A stretch of 51,304 nucleotides of DNA from positions 1 through 51,304 of the forward strand of contig QPMI01000543.1 of NCBI GenBank assembly GCA_004431415.1, written 5' to 3'. The notes beneath the pieces were generated by a model. The model was not told where the DNA came from. It saw only the letters and a list, made by a program, of their open reading frames with translations, and searched no databases. This DNA comes from Cyanophora paradoxa. Lineage: Eukaryota > Glaucocystophyceae > Cyanophorales > Cyanophoraceae. The position numbers and the translations under genes are program-made. Of this stretch, positions 22,701 through 32,782 are shown in pieces; the stretch's first letter is position 1, and each line of letters opens with the position of its first letter.

Positions 22701-22949
22701 CCCTCCCATCCACCCTCCATGAGCCAATCCGAGCACATGATCATGATCATCAACGATTATTGCAATAATAATCAATCAAGCAGTAGGAATATTATGAGAT
22801 CGCAGCGTCAGTTTATATCTGCGGTCGATTCTAGATCGGATCCCGTCCCCGCGCGAGCCTTCTCTCTCTAGATTCAGATGTAGATCTCAATCTAAATGGC
22901 ATCGATGCCATGATAATCATATATATGCAGCTGCAGGCGGCAAGGAGAG
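22701..22949. repeat. spacer between arrays at locus 1
   Basis: A lower-GC spacer with GATCATGATCATCAACGATT, a CTAGA-rich stretch, GGCATCGATGCC and GCAGCTGCAGGC. Nearly the same spacer recurs at 24480-24770, so loci 1 and 2 belong to one subfamily. Confidence 0.7.
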
Positions 22950-23585
22950 CTGGGGGTACAGCGTTTCCCATTATCGTCCAGGGCTCCCCTATGGCCGGGG
23001 TGTCCCGCAGAGAGGAGAGCGGGGGTACAGCGTTTCCCATTATCGTCCAGGGCTCCCTATGGCCGGGTGTCCCGCAGAGAGGAGGGCCCCGGGGTACAGC
23101 GTTTCCCATTATCGTCCAGGGCTCCCCTATGGCCGGGGTGTCCCGCAGAGAGGAGAGCGGGGGGGACAGCATTTCCCATTTACGTCCAGGGCTCCCCTAT
23201 GGCCGGGGTGTCCCGCAGAGAGGAGAGCGGGGGGTACAGCGTTTCCCATTATCGTCCAGGGCTCCCCTATGGCCGGGGTGTCCCGCAGAGAGGAGAGCGG
23301 GGGGGTACAGCGTTTCCCATTATCGTCCAGGGCTCCCCTTTGGCCGGGGCCCCCCGCAGAAAGGAGAGCTGGGGGGTACAGCGTTTCCCATTTACGTCCA
23401 GGGCTCCCCTATGACCGGTGTGCCCCGCAGAGAGGAGATCTGCGGGGGACAGCGTTTCCCATTATCGTCCAGGGCCCTCGTACACATGCACATTGCCGGC
23501 CCCGGGGTCCCCGCAGATCTAGAGAGGAGATCTTTGGGGTCAGGGGTTACAGCGTTTCCCATTTACGTCCAGGGCTCCTCTTTCG
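22950..23585 (-). repeat. repeat locus 1, type B array
   Basis: About nine left-pointing cores with a 70-72-base period. In reverse complement each reads TGGACG, AT, AATGGGAAACGC, T, GTACCCC. Three units carry the A-type TA in place of AT (near 23169, 23390 and 23560). Linkers read CTATGGCCGGGGTGTCCCGC then AGAGAGGAGAG. The cores face those of the A array across the spacer. Confidence 0.85.
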
Positions 23586-24127
23586 AAGCGTGCGCGTGAT
23601 CATGAGACTCTGAGATCGCGGCCATCTTTGGGACTCGGAGCTGTAGACCTCGCCAATCGCGAGTCGCGTTGTGCGCGGGCCGCGGCCGGCCGCGCGCGGG
23701 TCCAAAGTCAACTGTGCTGCATTCAATCATAATTTGCATTTACGTATATATACATTTGCGGCCGTGCGGGCCTTGCCAGCACTCTAGATCTAGATCTAGA
23801 TATAGATTTATCATCGTATGGCGTATGCGGGCCGGGGGCGCGGCGAGCCGGAGCGCGTGCAGCCAGCAGGGCTTGCGGCGCGCGTCGGCGAGCTCCGGCC
23901 GTGGGCCCGGGGCCCGGGGCCCGGGGCTGGCCATGGGCGCGAGGCATGTGCGAGGCGTGAGAGCGGGTGCAGCTGCAGGCGGTCTTCTGCTTGGCTTGAT
24001 CATGAATAAATCTAGAGGTGGGGGGCGGGGGGAGGGGGAGGGGGGGGGGGGGGGGGGGGGGGGGGGCAGAGGTAGGGGGGGGGCGCTTTCAAATTTTCGG
24101 GAGCACCAGAAATCTAGATCTAGAGCG

Positions 24128-24960
24128 GCCTTGAGGGAGGCCTGGACGTAAATGGGAAATAGCGTACCCTCAGATGCAGCTGAAGGCGGGAAGAAGTTTC
24201 GATCTGCTTGGCTTGAATAAATCCTAGAGGGGGGGAGAGGGCAGAGGTAGGGGCGGGGGGGCGCTTTCAAATTTTCGGGAGCTCCAGAAATCAAGATCTA
24301 GAGCGGCCGCGGCCTTGAGGGAGGCCTGGACGTAAATGGGAAACGCTGTAACCCCTGGCACACGAACTGAGTCTAGCCAGGGAGAAGCGGGGGGGGGGAA
24401 GGGGGGGAGAGGGGGGCTTTCTTACAATCACCCATATGCACGGCAGCCCGGCGGCCCCCCCTCTCCCCCCCCCCTCGCCCTCACCCTCCATGAGCCAATC
24501 CGAGCACACTGACATGATCATGATCATCAACGATTATCGCAATAGTAATGATCAAGCACTAGGAATATTAAAATGAGATCTAAGCGTCGACGTCGGTCTA
24601 GATCTAGATCTAGATCTAAATCTGCGGCTGTCAAGACGACACTAGCTATATAGATCAGATCCCGTCCCCCGCACGCGCCTTCTAGATCTCACTCTAGATT
24701 TAGATGTCGCTCTCAATCTAAATGGCATCGATGCCATGATCATCATATGCAGCTGCAGGCTGCAAGGAGAGCTGGCCGTGGGATACAGCGTTTCCCATTT
24801 ACGTCCAGGGCTCCCCTATGGCCGGGGTGTCCCGCAGAGAGGAGAGCGGGGTATAGCGTTTCCCATTATCGTCCAGGGCTCCCCTATGGCCGGGGTCCCT
24901 CGCAGAGAGGATGGCTGTGGGGGTACAGCGTTTTCCATTTACGTCCAAGGCTCCCCTTTC
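24128..24960. repeat. repeat locus 2, shorter A-spacer-B element
   Basis: Two A cores (near 24143 and 24327), the locus-1 type spacer, and three B cores (near 24785, 24853 and 24925). The left flank (CTGCAGGCGGTCTTCTGCTT ... AAATTTTCGGGAGCACCAGA) matches the left flank of locus 1 at 21970-22090, so flank, arrays and spacer move as a unit. Long G runs lie at 24030-24066. Confidence 0.75.
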
Positions 24961-26990
24961 CCCTCGCTCTCTTCAGCCAACTGCAGGCCGACCGCATACC
25001 TCCCTCTCGCTCTCTCGACAGCTGGATGGGGGGTCGAGGAGGAGGCCCGAAAAGTCGAAAGATCTAGATCTAGCTAGGCGCCGTTCAACTCTCGCAGGCG
25101 ACAATCCCAACACGATCATGTGGTGCGATTACGATCGAGCTGGCAGGGCGCCCACATCGATCGAGCTAGCCTACTAGGCGCCTCCCAGCCACCGGCCCGG
25201 GGGCGGGACAGAAAGAATCCGAGGGGGGCAGATCTAGAGGCGCGCGCACTGCACGGCCGCGAGAGAGAGGAGCTCCGCCACCTCCCCGCCCGCCCGGGGT
25301 GCAGAGCTGGACCGCCGTGCGTGTCCCGGTCCGCTGGTGTGCGTCTCCTTTGCCTGCTCCTGCAGCTGAGCGAGGGAGCGACGAGGGGTCCCGAGACCGG
25401 GGCGCCCGGGCCCGGGCGCGATGGGGCAGGGCATCGAGAGCTCGAGCGAGCGGTCTCGATCGCGAGAGGGCGCACCGGTACGGCCCTGCCGAAGAGGCCG
25501 CCGTCGGCCCGGACGACGACCGAGGGCTCCGAGCGGGACCGGCCGCGGCGCGCGCGCCTCCGGTCCCGAAACCGTCCCGAGCCGGTCCAGCTCGGGGCGA
25601 CGTCGAGCAGGCTGGCATTGGCCACATGCATGGCTGGCGAGACGCGCGCAGTGCGCCTAGCTGTAGCCGTAGGCCAATGGCAAGCTCAAGGCTAGGCCAT
25701 GCGCGCGCCCGACGCGCCGCGGCCGCTCGGGCTCCTCGTGCTCGCGATCGAGCCCCCGCCACTCGATTCTTCTCCGTCTGCAGCTGCAGCTGGATCTGCG
25801 CGCCGCGGCGCGCGTTACGTGGCGGCGGGGCCGACGGGGCGCATCGGCGCATGCGCACTAGCACTGCGGCAGCTGCGCATGCAGGCCCGGGGCAGGAGAC
25901 GCCCACGTGCGCGTGGGACGAGCTCTGAGATCGACAGCGCGCCCATGGCGATCTCGATTCCACGCGTTCAAGGCCGCACGGCCAGCGCATCGCCGATCTA
26001 GATCTAGATCAAGACGGCTCGAACTCGATGCTGCATGACGGCTTCACTCGCTGCGATGCCGATGCCGATGCCGATGCAATCGAGCCGATGCATGTGCCGC
26101 TCTTCCCCCGCAAGCTCGCTCGACCGCACTGGGGGCGGCCGCCCCGCGCTGTTCTCGCCGGCACGGGGCAAAGGATCCAGACTTGGAGCGTGCAGTCCGC
26201 CAGTGATCGGGCCCTAGATCTCCTTTCCGCACGACTTAAGCGCGGGGCGCGCGGGGCCACGGGGCGGCCTCGAGCGCGAGGTGCGACTGTACCCCACTGG
26301 CCCGCCCCGCTCTCTTGGATCGGCGGCTCCGACCCACCTCTGCGGTGCGGTACGCTCCTCTCGGATTTGGGCCCCCGTTCCGACCGGATTCGCAGACCCT
26401 GCGCCTTTCCGCAACATTCGATCCGCGAGCTACGAGCACGCGCGATCCACCGTGGCACGCGCGCCATTTGAGAGCCGCGCTGCGAGCGCGGACGATGGCC
26501 TGCCGTCCACCGCAGCCGCCCCCGTGCGCCCCTGCCATCCGATCTGCGACCCGCGGCCATCTCGCACCTTTCTCCCTCGATGGCGTCGCCCGATCGGCCC
26601 TCCACGGTGCACGCCGGCTCTTAGAATGGGTCTGGCCGCCTCTGGAAGACGCAGCGACGCCGGGGCTCGCAGGTCGCCGAGCTGGAGACGGGAATCTCTT
26701 CTTCTTGCATCCTCGGTTCGTACGGCGCTAAGCCTCGCCGACCGCGCTCCCCGGGTCGCGCTCGCGTGCTCACCGACCCCTCAGCGGTGGCGGGGCGGCG
26801 TGGGACGCTTCGTTCTCTTCGGGGCGGGCTGGGCGGGGGCGGCACCCGCGGATCGGGCGGACGAGGCCGAGCGGGGGCCGATCCGTCGGCTCCGGCAGCT
26901 GCGGCGCGACCGCCGGCTCCATCCCTTTCTCTTCCCTCTTTCCGGCGCGCCCCCGTGTCCGGCGCGCCGTCCGGCCCGGTTCCTTTTGGC
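24961..26990. other. GC-rich stretch without a supported gene
   Basis: Many long overlapping frames occur on both strands, all rich in Arg, Ala, Pro and Gly with no domain. A minus segment (SLAQLQEQAKETHTS, about 25365-25410) could be an exon. GATGCC repeats lie at 26055-26080. I cannot name a gene here. Confidence 0.4.
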
Positions 26991-26995
26991 CGCGG

Positions 26996-29900
26996 TCACG
27001 GCCCGCGGTTCTTCCGCGGCCTCCCGCGCGCCCGCGGGGCCCCCGAGCCGCCCCGTACGGCGGCCCCCGCACGCGGCGTCGGAGGAGCGGGGGGCGAGGA
27101 CGGCCCGCCCCCCAGGCCCAGCAGGTCGGAGATGCGGGCCGGGGGCGTGCGGATGTCGACGGCGCCATTGCGGGCATCGTACCTCACCGGCGCGAGGGTG
27201 CGCACGCCCGTCCACTCGCGCGCGCTGCCCTCTGAGCTCGGCGTCCAGAGCGCCCCGAACCGGCGGAGGACGGCCCAGCGCGACTCGTACTCGCCGCTCG
27301 GGAGGCGCACCATCTGCACCAGCCGGGCGAACACGGTCCGGGGCAGCGGGTCCGCCGCGTGCGTCGCCACCGCCGCCGCCACCTGCCCCGGGGGTACGGG
27401 CTCGCGCTGACCCACCTCAGGTGCCACACGGGCCGCGACGGCGGGTCCGCGGGCTGCGCGGCGGGGAGAGCGGGGCGCTCCGGGCCCGGAGACGCCGCGG
27501 GGGAGGCGGCCCGACGCCCCTTGGTCTCCGCCCCGCGTCCCGTCCCCGACGCCCCGCCCCCGCGGCGGGCCCTCGTGCGGCTCCCGCTGCCGTTGGGGCA
27601 GGTCTGCGCGTGCCTTCGGGCCCCCGCCGCCGTCTGAAAGGTCTGGCGTCGGTGAGACGGTGCGCGTGCGCGCGCGCGCGCTCGCTCCCCCTCGCTCGCT
27701 CGCGGAAGGGTGGGGCGGGGCGGGCTCACCCGTCGGCAGGGCTCGCAGTACCGGCCCTCTCCGATTGCGAGGTCGAGCTCCATCTGGTCTCCCGGGTCGA
27801 GGCGCCGCCGCTGCCACGGGAACCGCTTCGGCTTTCGCGGCCGCTCCTCTTCCTCCTCTTCCTCTTCCTCCTCTTCCTCTTCCTCTTCCTCCTCTTGCTC
27901 CTCCTCCTCCTCCTCCTCTTCCTCTTCCTCCTCTTCTTTGCCGCCCTCTGTCTCGCTCCGGCTCCCGCTCCGGCTCCCGCTCCCGCTCCCGCTTCCGCTC
28001 CGGCTCTCCGGCTCCCCTCCCTTTCCGGGCGGGGTACCGCCTCCCCGCGGGGGACGGGCGGCGGTGCGCGGCGGGACCGACGTCGGCGTCGCGCCCGTCG
28101 ACGTCTCGGGAGCGCGGGGCGAGCTCGGAGGCGGCAGAGGGGCGACCGCAAAGGGTACGGCGGTGCGGACGGGTACGGCGGTGGGGACGGGTACGGCGGC
28201 GGGCGCCTCGCCGGGGCCCGGCCCGCCCGGGTCCGGATCGGCGGGGAGGAGGGCCGGCGGCGAGTCGCGGTCGGCGGCCCCCGTGGACCGCTCCCGCTCG
28301 GCGGCGCGGCGGCGCTCGTGCTCCTCGGCCAGGCGCTGGAGGTACGCGACGGCGGCCGTCGCCGTGCGCTGCCGCGCGCTGGCGTCGTAGTGCGTCGTCG
28401 CCGTCTGCGGCGTGTGCGCCAGGAGGCGCGCCACGCCCTCGGTCACCGCCGCCGCCGCGTCCCCCTCGATCAGGTTCACCGCCGCCTGGTCCCGCACGTG
28501 CGTCGTGATGACCGCCCGCATCGTCTTGGCCGTCACAGGCACCCCGGTGTAGCGCACCATCACCTGCGCGCGCGCGCGCGCGGGCGCGCGGGGCGCCGGC
28601 GTCAGCGTCGGCGTCGGGATTCGAGCCCACGCAGTAGGTTCGCTCCCCCTCTTCCCCCCCTCCCCCCTCCCCCCTCCTCCCCCCCCTCCTTCTCCCCCCC
28701 CCCCCCCCCCCCCCCCCCCCTCTTCTCCCCGAGCGCACCTTTCTGACAAAGGCCGCCCAGCCGCTCTCGGAGAGGCAGGTGCCGAGGCTCGAGGCAAAGA
28801 GCCAGCCCTGGTCGGGCCCGCCCGGCGGCAGGAGGAGGGCGCGGAACCGCTCGATGTAGACGTCGAGCGGCCCCTGGAGGCAGTCGGCGATCGGCACGAT
28901 CATCGCGCCGTGGGACCTGCGCGGCCCGGCCTCGGCGCGGGCGGGAGGGGGAGGGGCAGGGGGGTACGAGGGCGCGGGGGCGCGCACTTGGCCGTCTTCG
29001 AGACGAGCTCGCCGGTCTCCCCGTGGCGCATCTCGAGGAGGCTCAGGTGCCACCGCCCGCCGTCGCGGCGCAGCGTGTGACCGATGCGCAGGCGCCGCAC
29101 GACGCCGACGCGGGCCGGCGTCACCGAGATGAACCCGATGAGCACGGCCTCGCGCAGCAGCCGGGCCTTGTCCAGCTCGAGCGGCGCCCGCTCGTACGCC
29201 GCGAGCGCCTCGACCCGCGCGGACAGCACCGCGTCGAACGAGACCCAGTTCGGTCCGCGCGGCCGCCACCCCCGCTGCTGCTTCTTCTCCTTTTCGAGCT
29301 GCGTCTTCAGGTTCCGGAGGGGGCGCGCGTGGGGACCCTCGGAGGACCCTCCGCCCGGCCCGCCCGACGTACCCCCTCCGCCGCCGCCGCCGCCGCCGCC
29401 AGAGGTGCGGGAGCAGACAAAGGTGTAGGCCTGCATGATGCTCTGCGTGTACCCCGCGAGCGTGCCGGGCGCGAGACGGCGCTCCTCGCGCAGGTACTGC
29501 AGGAAGCGGACGTAGATCTCGACAAAGTCGGCCCGCGCCAGCAGGTCCATGGTGAGGGGCCCGACGCGCTCGCGCTCCTTGACGTACCCCAGCAGGCGGC
29601 CGATCGTCCCCACGTCGTTGACGAGCACCGTGCTGCGCTCCGCCGCGCCCCCCTGGCGGTCGGGGTTGAGGGCCGAGGTGCGCCACGCCTGAAACGCCGC
29701 CAGCTGGTTCTTCAGCTCCCGTGACATCTCCGCCTCGCGCAGGGCGTACGGCGCCAGGCGCTCCGGCTCCGGCTCGCCCCCCCCGTCGGCCGCCTCTTCC
29801 TCCTCCTCCTCCCCCTCCCCCTCCTCCTTGCCCTCTCCTCCCTCGGGGGCTTCGAGGGGCCCTGCGTCCTCGCCCTCTTCGGCCTCGGCGGACGATCCCG

Positions 29901-31747
29901 AGGAGCGGGAAGAGGACGAGGAGAGCGAGGGCGGGGGCGGGGGCGAGGGCAAGGGCCCCGGCGGCGCGGCGGCGGGGGCGGAGGAGGAGGAGGAGGGGGA
30001 GGGGCCGGGGCCGGCGGAGGGGCCCCCTACCCCCCGCCGACGGGCGGCTCGGGGGGGTACCGAGGGGGGCGGCGGGGGGAGGACGACGCGCTCGGCGTCG
30101 GGCAGCGAGTCCTCGTCAAAGAGGACGACCTCCTTGTCCACCATCCCGCTCTCCAGGAGCGTCCGGTACGCCTCGCGCTTCTCCGCGATGAAGCGCCCGT
30201 TCTCCTCCGAGATCGCCGCCGACACCGCCTCGCCCCTTCGCACGTAGGCCAGGCTCCCCGCGGAGATCTCGTCGCCCCAGGGGAACCCCGTCATCACCTC
30301 CGTCGTGAGCGCCTCGGCGAACCAGAGCGTCCACGGCCCGCACTGGTACCCGTCCCCGACCTGCAGGCGCCCGCGCGTCTCCGTGACGAAGCGGTAGCGG
30401 GGAAAGGCGGCCTTGCAGGCGCGCTCGAGCCTGGGGTCGGGCGGGCCGCCGAGCGAGTCCCAGAAGCGCGTCTGCTTCGACGCCCCGTCCACCGCGAGGA
30501 GGGTCCAGTGGCCCCCGCTCGATCCCCCTGGGTGCGCTCCCCGCCGCGCCTCAGGTTGCCACGCTGACGGGGCAGAGGACGCAGGTCCCGCGCTCGGCGG
30601 CGCCCAGGGCCCTGCGCGCCCGCCGCGCCTCGTCGGCGCGCGCGTACCGGAGCAGCAGCGACGTCACGATCTCGACGTGCATGGGGTAGAGGGCCTTGAT
30701 CCGTCCCCCGGCGCCGGCGCGGAGCAGCAGCAGCGTGAGGACGTTGGCGATCTCGGCGTCGCGGAGCCAGCTCTTGCGGCCGAAGATCGAGATGCGGCGG
30801 GCCAGCGGGAGGGGCCGGGAGGGCCCCGCAGCGGCCACGGCGGCCGGGTCCGCCCCCTCGAGCACGAGGCGGGCCCTCTGGAACTCGGCGGCCAGCCCCT
30901 CTCTCCGGTCCGGCAGCGCCCCGAGGAAGCGCTCCGCCCCCAGGGCGCTGACAAAGGCCCACCTGCGCGCAGATCCGTGCGTCGCGACGTCGGCCCCGAG
31001 GCCGCCGTAGTGGACGAGGGTGCGGGTGAGGAGGGCGAGCCGCTCGCGCCCCACCGTCCGCGTGCTCGCCTCGAAGCGGTGCGGCCCGCCCACCGCGAGG
31101 TCCGGGTGCCGCCTCATGATCTCCATCCGGACGCAGTTCGTGGAGCGCGAGTCCCCGTAGGCCGCCTGGGCGAGGCTCGCCAGCGGGATCCACCACTCGA
31201 GCTCCGGCACCTGCGTACCCCCCCCGGCCCCCACCGTTGCCGGCGGCGATGGGGAGGGGGGTACAGGGGTACGCACCTCGATCCGCCGCGCGCGCACGGC
31301 CAGGAACCGATCCCCCGCGGCGCGCAGGACCTGCATCTCGAGGCGCTCGAGACGGGCCTGCCTCCGGCGCTCCAGCGCGGCGTAGAGCTCGGCCGCCGCG
31401 CGGTGCATGCGCCCGTCCTGCGAGCGCTCCCACGTGTTGCTCACGATCGGCTCGACGTAGCGCAGGGGCAGGACCCGCGGCGGCCGCTCCTGCGCGTCGT
31501 GCACGTTGCGCGCGATGGCGCCCAGCGTCTCCAGGAGGAGGATGGCGTTTTCGTCGGGCAGCGGGCGCGTCGGGACCCGGTGCGCCTCGGTGAGCGCCTC
31601 GTCGCCGCTCGCGATGCCCAGCAGACGCCTGAGCTCGGCCGTGCAGACGCAGGGGCCGGCGTCCGTCCGCAGGACCACGAGGCGGGCCGGCCCGTACGGG
31701 CCCTCGAACTCGGCCAGCTCGTACGTGTCCGTGACCGCGGAGAACAT
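26996..31747 (-). CDS. Ulp1/C48 protease - tyrosine recombinase fusion, multi-exon
   Basis: Exon 1 runs 31747 to about 30570. After an unknown N-terminal region of ~250 residues it reads SWLRDAEIANVLTLL, the start of a Ulp1 (C48) protease. The next segment (about 30525-28988) supplies the rest: HWTLLAVD (catalytic His), FWDSLGG (Asp) and YQCGPW (Gln, Cys). A Pro/Ser/Glu linker leads to a tyrosine recombinase: helical SAM-like region (NDVGTIGRLLGYVKER), first Arg in TPARVGVVRRLRIG, Lys in SKTAK|S. Exons 28916-28739 and 28563-27730 carry TAKTMRAVITTH and AHTPQTATTHYD (box II Arg, His, Tyr). An acidic run and a CCHC finger (CEPC...H...C) follow, then VFARLVQMVRLPSGEYESRW and an AT-hook-like GRPRK. 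Total is about 1450 residues. The 30570-30525 and ~27450 joins need a short intron or indel. It is Crypton-like in its recombinase and probably a mobile-element enzyme. Confidence 0.8.
28563..28738 (-). other. intron of the recombinase gene with a long C run
   Basis: Donor AAG|GTGCGC at 28738, acceptor GCGCGCAG at 28566-28564. The plus strand holds about 30 consecutive C at 28691-28720. Splicing joins FVRK to VMVRYTG in frame. Confidence 0.7.
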
Positions 31748-31845
31748 TCTCTGCTCCCCGCGGCCGCCCCTCTCCGAGGTCGGGCGCGCGGGGGGCTTTT
31801 AGTCGCGGCGCCCCGGCCCCTCTCGGGCCTTTGTCGGCCCCTTAG

Positions 31846-31929
31846 TTGCAGTACCCTGAGGCCTTTGCCGGTCCGCTTCATTGCAGTACCCCTGCCTTCC
31901 TCGCGACCTCGCATTCATTGCTGTACCCC
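31846..31929 (+). promoter_or_regulatory. three GTACCCC motifs upstream of the recombinase start
   Basis: TTGCAGTACCC (31846-31856), TTGCAGTACCCC (31881-31892) and TTGCTGTACCCC (31918-31929) lie about 100-180 bases upstream of the ATG at 31747. GCAGTACCCC is the end of the type A array core and GCTGTACCCC the end of the type B core. They may be binding or recombination sites, or part of an element terminus. The function is inferred. Confidence 0.45.
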
Positions 31930-31939
31930 TGCCCGCCTC

Positions 31940-32780
31940 GCTTCCCCCACCTCCTTTCCCGCCCCTCGGAGCCGCTTCCGAGGCCTCGCTCCGCGCGCCT
32001 TGTGCGGCGCGAGCGCCGGCGCCGAGCGCGCTATCAGCGTAGAACGGTGTGCGGAGCACGCACGGCACCTTTCCGCGCCGTTTGCGCGCGTCTGGAGCGC
32101 CCCTGGGGGGAGGGGGGCCCCCCCGGGGTCGCGATCGAAGGCCGAAAGAGGGGCCGCATATACCGCACTAAAATTAGCATCAATTAGAGGGGGTCCCCTG
32201 CATGCCTTCGACGGCCTTTGTGCGGATCCGAAAATTCATTTGACCCCTTTTTCGGGGGGGGTGGGACTGGTATGGCACCTTTTGATTATCGTTTTGTTAA
32301 ATGAGCGGGATCGATCCGATCCGCACTAAGCCACTTTTTAAGAGTAAAGCGGGTCCCTGCATGCCGAATTCGAGCTCGGTGCCCAGCGGATCGGAAATCG
32401 GGTCTCGCCGGCGGCCCCCGGGGACCCCCTCGGAAACCGTTCCTAGGGCGGGCGCCGGCCCAAACGCACCGCCAGGAGTCGAGAGCGCGGCTATCAACAG
32501 GGATGAACGCGCAGAGGCTGCCGGCACCCTTCTTCGTGCGGGCCGGGGTACGCGTGCGGTTCTGCGGGAGGCTCTCATCTTCGAATCATGGGTTCGAATC
32601 CCGGCGGGAGACTTTTGTCCTGCGAGCAGAGCGGCGCTTTCCACGCCAATAGCCATGCTCCTCGGCCGCGGCGTCGCTCTCTCGGCGCGCCCCGTGCGCG
32701 TGCGCGCGTTGAAAAGGGACCCCGAGCGAGTCGGCTCCTCGGCGCGCTCCACGAGGTCCGCACCCGCAGACGCTCTCGGA
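31940..32780. other. intergenic, no gene
   Basis: No coding signal is supported between the divergently placed recombinase and H3 genes. A fragment at about 32575-32625 contains a tRNA T-arm-like GGGTTCGAATCCC without a matching acceptor or D-arm. The shared promoter region of both genes presumably lies here. Confidence 0.45.
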
Positions 32781-32782
32781 GG

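Noticed and set aside
22121-23585. CRISPR array
   Set aside because: The units are tandem and similar along their whole length, with no unique spacers and no cas-like genes, in an intron-bearing context.
22910-23613. Repetitive proteins encoded by the type B array
   Set aside because: Every unit translates to the same short phrase in all frames because the DNA repeats. No start or domain.
26281-28746. 821-codon open frame on the plus strand
   Set aside because: It lies antisense to the recombinase exons. It is Arg/Pro/Leu repeat-like and exists because the opposite strand is GC-rich coding sequence.
26996-29686. 896-codon uninterrupted minus frame read as one protein
   Set aside because: It crosses introns with poly-C and passes through the wrong frame of the recombinase. 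Only its last ~130 codons and the 28.74-28.92 kb part look translated.
30413-32329. 638-codon open frame on the plus strand
   Set aside because: Antisense to the protease part of the fusion gene, with no domain and an Arg/Gly/Leu bias.
32575-32625. tRNA gene suggested by GGGTTCGAATCCC
   Set aside because: A T-arm-like string is present, but no pairing acceptor stem, D-arm or credible anticodon arm. Similar isolated strings occur at 14873 and 35705.
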